41,375 nucleotides of DNA from positions 1 through 41,375 of the forward strand of contig JAJEBU010000058.1 of NCBI GenBank assembly GCA_022822375.1, in the 5' to 3' direction. How positions within the stretch are numbered: the stretch's first letter is position 1; every line of letters begins with the position of its first letter. This DNA is from Dehalococcoidia bacterium. Lineage in GTDB: Bacteria > Chloroflexota > Dehalococcoidia > Bin125. Below, piece by piece: positions 35,008-41,375 of this stretch. The position numbers and the translations under genes were made by a program. A model generated the notes under the pieces. The model did not search any database, had not been told where the DNA came from, and worked only from the letters and a program-made list of their open reading frames with translations.

Positions 35008-36309
35008 GTGAGCCTGCCGGTGGCCCGCAGATCGGGCGGGCTGCTGTCCAATCCCGATTTCCGACGCGTCTGGGCGGCCGGCGCGGTGACCGGCATGGTG
35101 CGCTGGCTCGACATGCTGGTGCTTACGCTGTTTGCCCGCGACCTGGCTGAGGCAGCCGGCTTCGTCGCGCTCGCCTTCCTCGTGCGGATGGCCCCGCGCC
35201 TGTTGTTCGGCATGTTCGTCGGCGCACTCGCCGACCGCTTCAACCGCAAGAAGATCTGGATCGGTTCCCTGCTCATCCTCTCGGTCATGTACTTCGCGCT
35301 GACGGTCTGGGTGATGTTGGTCGGGATCGACTTCTGGCTGCTGCTCGTCTTCGTGTTCATTGCCGGCACGGTCTGGTCGGTGGAGTTCCCCACCCGCCGC
35401 GCGATGATCGCCGACGTGGTCGCGCCTCATCAGGTGGGGCGCGCGGTCGGCCTGGACTGGTCGACCGACTCGATCGTGCGGATCCCTGGCCCGCTGATCG
35501 GCGCCGGACTGCTGCAGGAACTGGGCGCCGAGTGGGCCTACCTGTTCACGGCTTGCGCCTTCATCATCTCCGCGGCGATCGCCTCGACGCTGCAGTACCG
35601 GCGTCCGCCCCGCGCATCCGACTCCGCCGACCCGCAGGGCTTCGGCGAGGTCGCGCGCGAGACGATGGCCGACATCCGCGCGGGATTCCAGTACATCCGA
35701 GGTTCCCAGCTGCTCGTCGGCACGCTGATGGTGACGCTGGCCTTCAACCTGCTCTTTCCCGCCTACAACGCCGCCCTGCCTGATATCGGACAGGAGCTGC
35801 TCGGCGTCGACAAGCTACGGATCGGGGTGCTCGAGGCGCTGGTCGGCGCGGGATCGTTCGTCTCAGCGCTGGTCATCGCGGGCTGGAGCAGTTGGGGTCA
35901 GTCGGGCCGCATCTACTACGCGGGCACCGCCTGGTTCATCCTCTGCGTCACGGCGATGGCGTTGTCGCCCTGGTACGAGCTGTCGATGGTAGTGGCGTTC
36001 TGCATGGGATTCGGCTTCTCGGCCTTCGCGATCATGCAGACGTCGCTGCTGGTCACCCGAACGCCGGCCGAGATGCGCGGCCGCGTCATGGGCGTGCTCT
36101 CGATGGTGATCGGCATGGGCCCGCTGACGGGACTACAGGTGTTCTTCATGTTCGACTGGTTCGGCATCCAGGGCGGGGTGATCTCTGTCGTGATCGAGGC
36201 GGCGGCGCTGATGCTGCTCGCCGTGCTGATCTGGCCGGTGATCGTGCGCCGCCTGCCGGGTTCCGATCCGCGCATCGCCGCCGCATTCGCGCCCCAGCGA
36301 GTGCGGTGA
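35008..36309 (+). CDS. Major facilitator superfamily transporter
   Basis: 433-residue membrane protein with about 10-12 hydrophobic helices. The loop-2/3 signature is FVGALADRFNRKKIWIGSLL, and the family pattern continues with FPTRRAMIADVVAPHQVGRAVGL (about residues 129-151), typical of the EntS-like MFS_3 group of exporters. Helices in the second half include LLVGTLMVTLAFNLLFPAYN and MVVAFCMGFGFSAFAIMQ. GTG start with a weak ribosome site. Located 65 bases after the FMN-barrel gene. Substrate unknown. Confidence 0.9.
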   Translation: MSLPVARRSGGLLSNPDFRRVWAAGAVTGMVRWLDMLVLTLFARDLAEAAGFVALAFLVRMAPRLLFGMFVGALADRFNRKKIWIGSLLILSVMYFALTVWVMLVGIDFWLLLVFVFIAGTVWSVEFPTRRAMIADVVAPHQVGRAVGLDWSTDSIVRIPGPLIGAGLLQELGAEWAYLFTACAFIISAAIASTLQYRRPPRASDSADPQGFGEVARETMADIRAGFQYIRGSQLLVGTLMVTLAFNLLFPAYNAALPDIGQELLGVDKLRIGVLEALVGAGSFVSALVIAGWSSWGQSGRIYYAGTAWFILCVTAMALSPWYELSMVVAFCMGFGFSAFAIMQTSLLVTRTPAEMRGRVMGVLSMVIGMGPLTGLQVFFMFDWFGIQGGVISVVIEAAALMLLAVLIWPVIVRRLPGSDPRIAAAFAPQRVR

Positions 36310-36330
36310 TCGCGAAGGAAGAAAAACCAG

Positions 36331-36359
36331 TGGACAGAGTCTCGGTATTCAGCTATCCT
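36331..36359 (+). promoter_or_regulatory. Strong sigma-70-type promoter before the 36393 module
   Basis: -35 TGGACA (36331-36336, five of six) and -10 TATCCT (36354-36359) with exactly 17 bases between. Transcription would start near 36366, giving a short leader before the ATG at 36393. It argues against the longer ORF that reads through this region. Confidence 0.7.
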
Positions 36360-36392
36360 TATTGCACATACGTTCTAGACAGGACGCGAACG

Positions 36393-36686
36393 ATGCTGGA
36401 TATCAAAGTCCCAAGATTTCTCGAGTCGCCAGTGATGATCTGGGTGAAGTGCGACGATGCTCGTGAGCTCTCGCACATGGAGACGGCGTGTTTGGTCACA
36501 GAAGTCGGAGGTGAGCAGCAGCTCGTGATCGTCGCACCAACGTACTACGATTCGGCTCAGATGGTCGTTCGCGGAGTTCAGGTCGGCACTTCGTGCTCTG
36601 ACTCGAGTGCGTGGTTGGTCGATTTTCCATCTGGCCAACGTTTGATGATTCCGCAGGAGACCGTGAAGAATGTCCGTCCTATCTGA
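36393..36686 (+). CDS. Small unknown protein upstream of a dCTP-deaminase-like gene
   Basis: 97 residues: MLDIKVPRFLESPVMIWVKC, then a beta-rich region (LVTEVGGEQQLVIVAP) and AWLVDFPSGQRLMIPQETV. No signal peptide or helices. I do not recognise a family; the size and beta-rich pattern suggest a small barrel. The ATG at 36393 fits the promoter just upstream, with AGGA nearby. It overlaps the next gene by 17 bases, so the two are probably one transcriptional unit. Less GC-rich than flanking core genes. Confidence 0.6.
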   Translation: MLDIKVPRFLESPVMIWVKCDDARELSHMETACLVTEVGGEQQLVIVAPTYYDSAQMVVRGVQVGTSCSDSSAWLVDFPSGQRLMIPQETVKNVRPI

Positions 36687-37227
36687 TCAAGAGATCTGGT
36701 TCCTGATTCAGTCCGGACGACTGAAGGTGGACCCGACGCCAGACGAGCGGGCTGTTTCGCCTTCCGCAATCGACCTCACTCTCGGTAACTCCTTTCAGGT
36801 GTTCGAGGACATTGAAACTGATCCAGACTCCGCTGTAACGCTCTCTATCGACCTCCGCAGGTCAGCGAGCGTGATGGATGCGCTCGCTCGGTACAGCAGG
36901 ACTCAGACGGTTGAGGATGGTGAGTCGTTCAGTCTCCAGCCTGGCCGATTCGTCTTGGCCTGGACGCGAGAGCGCATCACGCTGCCGAACTTCTTGGCCG
37001 CTCGAGTCGAAGGCCGCAGCACGCCGGCGCGGGTTGGTCTCTCGGTTCACCAATCCGCGCCAACCGTTTATGCCACCTTCTCCGGTCAGCTCCAACTGGA
37101 AATGACGAATGCTGGTCCATTCACGATCCAGCTGTTCCCAGGCCAACCCATCTGCCAACTGATCCTTGAGACGCTATCGATTCCCGCGTCAAGTGTGTTG
37201 CACAGCGTGCACCAATCGCCCTTCTAA
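36670..37227 (+). CDS. dCTP deaminase/dUTPase-family protein
   Basis: 185-residue trimeric-barrel protein. Hallmarks: MSVLSDQEIWFLIQSG, SAIDLTLGNSFQVF, then ARVEGRSTPARVGLSVHQ (S117 and R121 match the E. coli Dcd active-site Ser and Arg) and LQLEMTNAG (E144 matches the catalytic Glu). The intervening stretch HxTAxxIDPGF of Dcd reads HQSAPTVYATF: the Asp used in dUTPase chemistry is Tyr134 and the Dcd Arg is Thr132. It may be a deaminase without dUTPase activity, or a nucleotide-binding relative. Overlaps the upstream unknown gene. Some phage-defence proteins are dCTP deaminases; this link is only a hypothesis. Confidence 0.82.
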   Translation: MSVLSDQEIWFLIQSGRLKVDPTPDERAVSPSAIDLTLGNSFQVFEDIETDPDSAVTLSIDLRRSASVMDALARYSRTQTVEDGESFSLQPGRFVLAWTRERITLPNFLAARVEGRSTPARVGLSVHQSAPTVYATFSGQLQLEMTNAGPFTIQLFPGQPICQLILETLSIPASSVLHSVHQSPF

Positions 37228-37302
37228 TTGTCGAGCGCTCTCTACCGACTGGCCTTGCCTCGATGACTCGTTGACTACGCTGACTCTCAGGAGACCAGCA
37301 CG

Positions 37303-37647
37303 ATGACTACGATGCGACGCAGGCAGCAGTTCAAGGCGGAGGTCTTGACCACTCGCGGCCTGGTGCTGACTGAGTGCTTTGCGATCATTGACATCGAGAC
37401 CACGCGAACCGGCGGCGTGCGCGAGCGATCCTGGCGCGGCAAACTGTCTTCGCTGTCGAATCCCGAGCACTCGCTCGGCGGCGTCTATCGCCTCAGGCCC
37501 CGCACACCGGACGATTCGGACGAGGACGAAGGCGCCAGGATTGAGATCATCGACGGCTTCGACACGCGCTTGGGCGTCACTTCCGACGAATACAGCTTCA
37601 TCGGCTCCGGAGATCCACCCAAGCCGCCTGATCGACGCCGGCGGTGA
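37303..37647 (+). CDS. Unknown basic-acidic small protein
   Basis: 114 residues, start ATG 37303 with AGGAG upstream. N-terminal half beta-like (AEVLTTRGLVLTECFAIIDIE), middle basic (VRERSWRGKLSS), then an acidic DDSDEDEGARIEIIDGFD and a Pro/Arg-rich tail. No recognised domain. It lies 75 bases after the dCTP-deaminase-like gene and just before proA; it may belong to either unit. Confidence 0.5.
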   Translation: MTTMRRRQQFKAEVLTTRGLVLTECFAIIDIETTRTGGVRERSWRGKLSSLSNPEHSLGGVYRLRPRTPDDSDEDEGARIEIIDGFDTRLGVTSDEYSFIGSGDPPKPPDRRRR

Positions 37648-37694
37648 CTACGATCGAGCCAATGCATCCTGTCGCGAACGGAAAGACAACAGCC

Positions 37695-39020
37695 ATGACG
37701 AGCACGGCGGCCGAGACGTCCGTTGCAGCACCCTCAGCGCGCACAGATGCCTCAGCCGAGCTGCGGCGGCAGGTGGAGGCGGCGCGCGCGGCGGCGCCGG
37801 CGCTGGGCCTGGCCGAGCGTCCCCAGAAGGACGCGGTGCTGCGCCGCGCAGCGGAGCTGCTGCGCGAACGCTCGGACGCCGTGGTTGCAGCCAACGCGGA
37901 GGATGTGGCGGAGTCCCGTGAGCGCCTGTCGGAGGCGATGGTCGACCGACTGCTGCTGACGCCTGATCGCGTCGGGGCGTTGGCGGCGTCGCTGGAGGAT
38001 CTCGCGCTGCTGGACGATCCGGTCGGCGAGACGATCGACCGGTCAACCACCGATTCAGGTCTGGAGATTGAGCGCGTCCGCGTGCCGCTGGGCGTGATTG
38101 CGTCGGTCTACGAATCACGGCCGAACGTGACGATCGACATCGGCGCGATCTGCCTGAAGTCGGGCAACGCGGCCGTGTTGCGCGGTGGACGCGAGGCGCT
38201 GCGCTCCAACCGCGTCCTGGCCGATGTCTTGCGCGATGCGCTGGCCGATCAGGGTCTGCCCGCTGAAGCGCTCCAGCTTGTCCGCAGCACCGACCGTGCC
38301 TTGGTCGGCGAGTTGCTGGCCATGAACGACCTGATCGACCTGATGGTCCCGCGCGGCGGACAGGCGCTGATCAACCGCGTCCGAGATGAGGCGTCGATGG
38401 CTGTCGTCGCCGGCGGCGTGGGCATCTGCCACACCTACATCGACGCCGCGGCTGACCTGAACATGGCGCTCAACGTCGTCGACAACGCCAAGCGCCGCCG
38501 CGTCAGTATCTGCAACGCGCTCGATGTGATGCTGGTCCACCGGGACGTGGCCGAACCGTTCCTGTCGGAGCTGGGCCAGCGTTGGGCGGCGGATGGGCCG
38601 ACGCCGGTCGAGTTGCGCGCGGATGATCGCGCTCAGACCGTGCTGGCGGCGACGGCGGTCCGCGTCGAGCCGGCCGGCGTCGACGACTTTGACACAGAGT
38701 TTTTGTCGCTGACCGCCGCGGTCGGCATCGTCGATGACGCAGAAGCGGCGTTGGCCCATATCGCCCGGCACGGCTCCGGTCACTCGGAGGCGGTGATCAC
38801 GTCCGACGAGGCGCTCGCGCAGCGCTTCCTGCGCGAGGTCGATGCCGCGGCGGTTTACGTCAACGCATCGACGCAGTTCACCGACGGCGGGCAGTTCGGT
38901 CTGGGTGCCGAGGTGGGCATTTCGACCGGCAAGCTGCACGCGCGCGGGCCGATGGGTCTGCGCGAGCTGACCTCGTACAAATGGGTGATCCGTGGCGATG
39001 GGCATGTTCGCCCACTCTGA
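37695..39020 (+). CDS. proA: Glutamate-5-semialdehyde dehydrogenase (gamma-glutamyl phosphate reductase)
   Basis: Second step of proline synthesis from glutamate: NADPH reduction of gamma-glutamyl phosphate. 441 residues from ATG 37695 (GGAAAG upstream); earlier in-frame starts at 37644 and 37662 give an unneeded extension. Signatures: LGVIASVYESRPNVTID, CLKSGNAAVLRGGREA, VVAGGVGICHTYIDAAAD, the nucleophile Cys in RRVSICNALDVMLVH, and the family end GRxxxGLxELTSYKWVIRGDG, here with GPMGLRELTSYKW. No proB or proC is in the window. Confidence 0.97.
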   Translation: MTSTAAETSVAAPSARTDASAELRRQVEAARAAAPALGLAERPQKDAVLRRAAELLRERSDAVVAANAEDVAESRERLSEAMVDRLLLTPDRVGALAASLEDLALLDDPVGETIDRSTTDSGLEIERVRVPLGVIASVYESRPNVTIDIGAICLKSGNAAVLRGGREALRSNRVLADVLRDALADQGLPAEALQLVRSTDRALVGELLAMNDLIDLMVPRGGQALINRVRDEASMAVVAGGVGICHTYIDAAADLNMALNVVDNAKRRRVSICNALDVMLVHRDVAEPFLSELGQRWAADGPTPVELRADDRAQTVLAATAVRVEPAGVDDFDTEFLSLTAAVGIVDDAEAALAHIARHGSGHSEAVITSDEALAQRFLREVDAAAVYVNASTQFTDGGQFGLGAEVGISTGKLHARGPMGLRELTSYKWVIRGDGHVRPL

Positions 39021-39052
39021 CGGTCTGAGCCATGAGAGACGCGGAGGATCAG

Positions 39053-39343
39053 ATGTTCCATTACGAACGCGAAAGCCGTACCGCCCACTCGGAGTGCTTC
39101 GTGATCGAGAACGAGTCGGGTTCGCGCGCGCGGGTCGATCTGCACTACGCGCCGCCCATCGTCTTTGCCACGCTGAGCGTGCCTGAAGACTGGACGGAAG
39201 TGGACATTCAGGACGTCATCACCGACATTGACCACCACTGGGCGCTGTCGTCCGATCCGCTGCGCGAGGACTTCATCGTCACGGTCTGGCGCGGCCAGGA
39301 GGTCGGCGTCTACTCGCAAGATGAGGGAGCGCAAGATGACTGA
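39053..39343 (+). CDS. Conserved-looking unknown, 96 residues
   Basis: Starts at ATG 39053, which has GGAGG five bases upstream; an ATG at 39032 is in frame but without a ribosome site. The sequence is mostly beta-rich (RARVDLHYAPPIVFATLSV, DFIVTVWRGQEVGVYS) with an amphipathic middle (VDIQDVITDIDHHWAL). No domain recognised. It overlaps the next gene by eight bases and follows proA by 32 bases, so the three probably share a transcript. Confidence 0.65.
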   Translation: MFHYERESRTAHSECFVIENESGSRARVDLHYAPPIVFATLSVPEDWTEVDIQDVITDIDHHWALSSDPLREDFIVTVWRGQEVGVYSQDEGAQDD

Positions 39344-39773
39344 GCAGGACGCGCAGGTGTCGGAGGCCGAACTCGTCGACGACGCCGCCGACGCCGAAGA
39401 CGCACTACAGATGCTCTTCGAGGGGCACGTCGACATGATGCTGCCGCCCGAGGAGATCGAGGAGTTTCACGACTTCATCCGCGACGAGGCGCTCATGCGT
39501 CGCCGCTTCGCGGTCTCCTTTCGACTCGAATGCCGCTGCCTGGCCTGGATCGGGTACTCGCTCGCGAACGTCGTCACGCACGAGGACGGGATCGAGTTCA
39601 AGGCCAACCCCATGCAGACGTACGTGCCCGACTGCGATGTCGACACGCTGCATCCTGAAGGCCCGAACGAGGAACCGCCTGACCAGTTCCTCGACTGGCC
39701 GATCTGGCCGCTCGAGATCTACCAGGATGAGCTGGAGGACGAGCTGGAGGATGGACTCGAGGTCGGAGAGTGA
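39336..39773 (+). CDS. Unknown acidic protein, 145 residues
   Basis: Starts at ATG 39336 inside the end of the previous gene. An acidic N-terminus (VSEAELVDDAADAEDA) leads to PPEEIEEFHDFIRDEALMRR, a Cys pair in FRLECRCLAWIGYSL and a C-terminal acidic repeat ELEDELEDGLE. No family recognised. It overlaps the HAD phosphatase start by four bases (GTGA), so translation is probably coupled. Confidence 0.65.
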   Translation: MTEQDAQVSEAELVDDAADAEDALQMLFEGHVDMMLPPEEIEEFHDFIRDEALMRRRFAVSFRLECRCLAWIGYSLANVVTHEDGIEFKANPMQTYVPDCDVDTLHPEGPNEEPPDQFLDWPIWPLEIYQDELEDELEDGLEVGE

Positions 39774-40492
39774 GTGCGGGCCGCCGCTTCGCTGCTGTCT
39801 TCTTCGACCTCGACGGCACGCTCGTCAGCGAACGCATCGGCGTCCGCGAGGCGCGCACGGCTGTTGGTCAGCGGCTGATCGAGCTGGGTCTGTGGACCAA
39901 GCCGGCCACCGCGTTCGCCGACTCGATCGAGATGGTGATCGGCGGAATCCTCGAGGACAACGACTGGCAGTGGCCGTTGTGGTTGCACTCAGAAGAGTGG
40001 ATGCGGCGGACGCTGACCGTCACGGAGTTGTCGGTGAGCGATGACGAGTTTCGCGAGCTCTGCGCCGTCTACCGAGACGAGCGCTCCGACCGCGCGGAGG
40101 CGATCGCGGGATGGGCCGATGCCCTCGCCGCGGCTCGACGACACGGCCAGATTGGGTTGATCACCAACTTCAACGACGGCCTCATGCAGCGCGAGAAGAT
40201 TCGCGGCGCAGGTCTCGACGGGCAGTTCGACGGCATCTATATCTCTGGCGAGATTGGCATCTGGAAGCCCGAGCCGGGCATCTTCGAGCACGCGGCGACG
40301 GATCTCGGCGTGCCGCCGTCGGAGTGCGTCCACATCGGCAACTCCATCGTCTCGGACGTCGAGGGAGCGCTGGCGGCCGGGATGCAGGCGGTGCTGGTGG
40401 AGGAAGATGATCGTCCGCGTCCAGATGGCTTGGATGACCGGGTCGTCTGGTGCGCGGATCTGACCTCGGTTTCCCTGTGGCTTCGGGGCTGA
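39770..40492 (+). CDS. HAD-superfamily phosphatase (subfamily IA)
   Basis: 240-residue haloacid-dehalogenase-fold hydrolase. Motif I FFDLDGTLVSE (nucleophile Asp), motif II LITNFND (Thr), motif III lysine in IGIWKPEPGIF, and motif IV GNSIVSDVEGA, where the usual GDS is GNS but the later Asp is kept. A helical cap lies between motifs I and II. Likely a small phosphate-monoester phosphatase of unknown substrate. GTG start overlapping the previous gene. Confidence 0.88.
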   Translation: MSAGRRFAAVFFDLDGTLVSERIGVREARTAVGQRLIELGLWTKPATAFADSIEMVIGGILEDNDWQWPLWLHSEEWMRRTLTVTELSVSDDEFRELCAVYRDERSDRAEAIAGWADALAAARRHGQIGLITNFNDGLMQREKIRGAGLDGQFDGIYISGEIGIWKPEPGIFEHAATDLGVPPSECVHIGNSIVSDVEGALAAGMQAVLVEEDDRPRPDGLDDRVVWCADLTSVSLWLRG

Positions 40493-40495
40493 GCC

Positions 40496-40816
40496 ATGCG
40501 TCGACGCCCCAGGCCCCGCTCCCTGGGCATCAGCGACGACTCTGTTGCGAAACTGGCCGAACGCGGCATTGCGTTTGAGGACGCCAGATTCGCCCTGGCT
40601 CATCGGCCCTTCTTGAACTGGCAGCCGTCCCACGAGCGCCCCCCAGAGGAAGGTGCAGGGATTCGACCGGGACGCTGGGTCATGATTGGTAGGGGAGTCG
40701 AGGGTGACATCGTCACGTTTGTCTTGGACGCTCCAAATGAGGACGGCGAGTCACAGGTCGTCACTGGCTGGGCCGCAACGACAGACGAGCTGGAACTGTA
40801 CAATCAGCAATCATGA
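40496..40816 (+). CDS. BrnT-like putative toxin
   Basis: 106 residues. The arrangement SVAKLAERGIAFEDARFAL, then RWVMIGRGVEGDIVTFVLDA and VVTGWAATTDELELYNQ is reminiscent of BrnT/DUF4258 toxins of the RelE fold (in BrnT: KHGxxFEEA, a GRSxxGRLLVV strand, and a final IRIISAR-like strand). The match is weak and by eye; catalytic residues cannot be named. It ends by overlapping the next gene by four bases (ATGA), an arrangement typical of toxin-antitoxin pairs with the toxin first. Confidence 0.45.
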   Translation: MRRRPRPRSLGISDDSVAKLAERGIAFEDARFALAHRPFLNWQPSHERPPEEGAGIRPGRWVMIGRGVEGDIVTFVLDAPNEDGESQVVTGWAATTDELELYNQQS

Positions 40817-41139
40817 CCGCAGAGACAACTTCGCCGCATCAGGAGTGGTTGGCAGCACTCGACCCGAAGGTGCGAGCCGCTGTTGAGGCCGAGATGCTGC
40901 TCCACAAGCCGGATGGGGTTTGGGAGTTCGAGGCTCTTGAGCCCGAGGATGACTGGGTGCCCGGGAGCAGAGTGGGGTTGACGGTTCACTTCAACGGCGA
41001 AGAAATTAAGACGCTGACCAAGGCCTTCGGCGCTTCGACGGTCATGTTCGAGATCATGCATGACGCGTTGATGGAGCGCGCCCGCGCCGTCCTGGAAGAG
41101 AGCAGCGAGTCGTCGGACACTGTCGCCGCGGCTGATTGA
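40813..41139 (+). CDS. Putative antitoxin partner / unknown small protein
   Basis: 108 residues. Acidic overall with a segment RVGLTVHFNGEEIKTLTKAF followed by a helix FEIMHDALMERARAVLEE, which could be a ribbon-helix-helix DNA-binding unit like that of BrnA antitoxins. N-terminus DPKVRAAVEAEMLLHKPDG is helical. Overlaps the BrnT-like gene by four bases. The antitoxin role is only inferred from this pairing. Confidence 0.45.
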   Translation: MTAETTSPHQEWLAALDPKVRAAVEAEMLLHKPDGVWEFEALEPEDDWVPGSRVGLTVHFNGEEIKTLTKAFGASTVMFEIMHDALMERARAVLEESSESSDTVAAAD

Positions 41140-41162
41140 CCCCGATGTACCCGCTGGCGCTG

Positions 41163-41375
41163 CTAGCGCTTCCTCGCGATCGCGCGCTTGGCCGCCGCGA
41201 CGACTGACTCCGCTGTCAGACCGTAGGCCTCGAGCAGCGCCTGCCACGGCCCGGATTGGCCGAACCGATCTTCAATGCCGACTTGTTCCATGGGCACGGG
41301 GCAGTGGCGCGCTATCGTCCGCGCGACCGCTGAGCCGAGCCCGCCGATGACGTTGTGCTCCTCGGCGCAGACGAT
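41163..41375 (-). CDS. Transketolase C-terminal subunit (partial, 5' part outside window)
   Basis: Minus-strand frame open to the window end; about 70 residues at the C-terminus: IVCAEEHNVIGGLGSAV, VPMEQVGIEDRFGQSG, PWQALLEAYGLTAESVVAAA, ending ARKR. This is the C-terminal domain of transketolase/1-deoxyxylulose-5-phosphate-synthase-like subunits (typical EEHxIxGGLGxAV and GIxDRFGxSG). It is probably one half of a split transketolase, whose partner would lie further right. Confidence 0.88.
   Translation of the reverse strand: MVCAEEHNVIGGLGSAVARTIARHCPVPMEQVGIEDRFGQSGPWQALLEAYGLTAESVVAAAKRAIARKR

Overview
The window is a GC-rich bacterial chromosome segment. The gene set and order suggest a member of the Chloroflexota, possibly a marine SAR202/Dehalococcoidia-like or Thermomicrobia-like lineage. 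Reasons are HrcA/CIRCE heat-shock control, a small FSA-type transaldolase, a short Rho, and many dispersed enoyl-CoA hydratase, acyl-CoA dehydrogenase, CitE and CocE-type enzymes. The lineage is inferred; the protein families are much better supported. No rRNA, tRNA, CRISPR array or insertion sequence was recognised.

Layout. (1) 1-6964: the heat-shock block on the minus strand, hrcA-grpE-dnaK and then dnaJ-prmA, with a promoter and CIRCE operator before hrcA. Between dnaK and dnaJ sit two plus-strand genes: a single-ORF MntA-HepT toxin-antitoxin fusion and a small membrane protein. (2) 7039-10967 (+): a ketoacyl-synthase-like protein with no catalytic residues, a metallo-beta-lactamase-fold protein without its metal motif, and a CocE/NonD hydrolase. 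(3) 11017-14809 (-): a dipeptide-type ABC importer (two permeases and a lipoprotein with a Gln-rich linker; no ATPases seen). (4) 14964-21141 (-): yjbR, rho, transaldolase, a membrane protein, pyrG, a MoaD-like beta-grasp protein and an unknown protein. (5) 21182-24090 (+): M16 peptidase and a pair of CitE-fold genes, the first apparently degenerate. (6) 24144-28869: a flavin monooxygenase/acyl-CoA-dehydrogenase relative, a Cys-rich secreted protein, three tandem small membrane proteins that look like diverged paralogues, an acyl-CoA dehydrogenase and a MaoC hydratase. (7) 28895-32477: three paralogous double NTF2/SnoaL-like proteins surrounding a Dam-type methylase and a convergent, overlapping PD-(D/E)XK nuclease-like gene. 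(8) 32594-36309: membrane cytochrome c, enoyl-CoA hydratase relative, FMN split-barrel protein, MFS transporter. (9) 36393-37647: an unknown small protein, a dCTP-deaminase-like protein and another unknown, behind a clear promoter. (10) 37695-41139: proA, two conserved-looking unknowns, a HAD phosphatase and a BrnT/BrnA-like gene pair, all tightly packed. (11) 41163-end: C-terminus of a transketolase C-subunit.

Two themes stand out. First, several short accessory islets (about 2.0-3.2, 25.4-27.1, 29.7-31, 36.3-37.6 and 40.5-41.1 kb) look less GC-rich than the core genes and carry toxin-antitoxin, restriction, small-membrane or nucleotide-metabolism functions. Second, an unusual number of proteins keep an enzyme fold but have lost the hallmark catalytic residues (ketoacyl synthase, metallo-beta-lactamase, CitE, and possibly the nuclease), which suggests structural or regulatory reuse of old folds.
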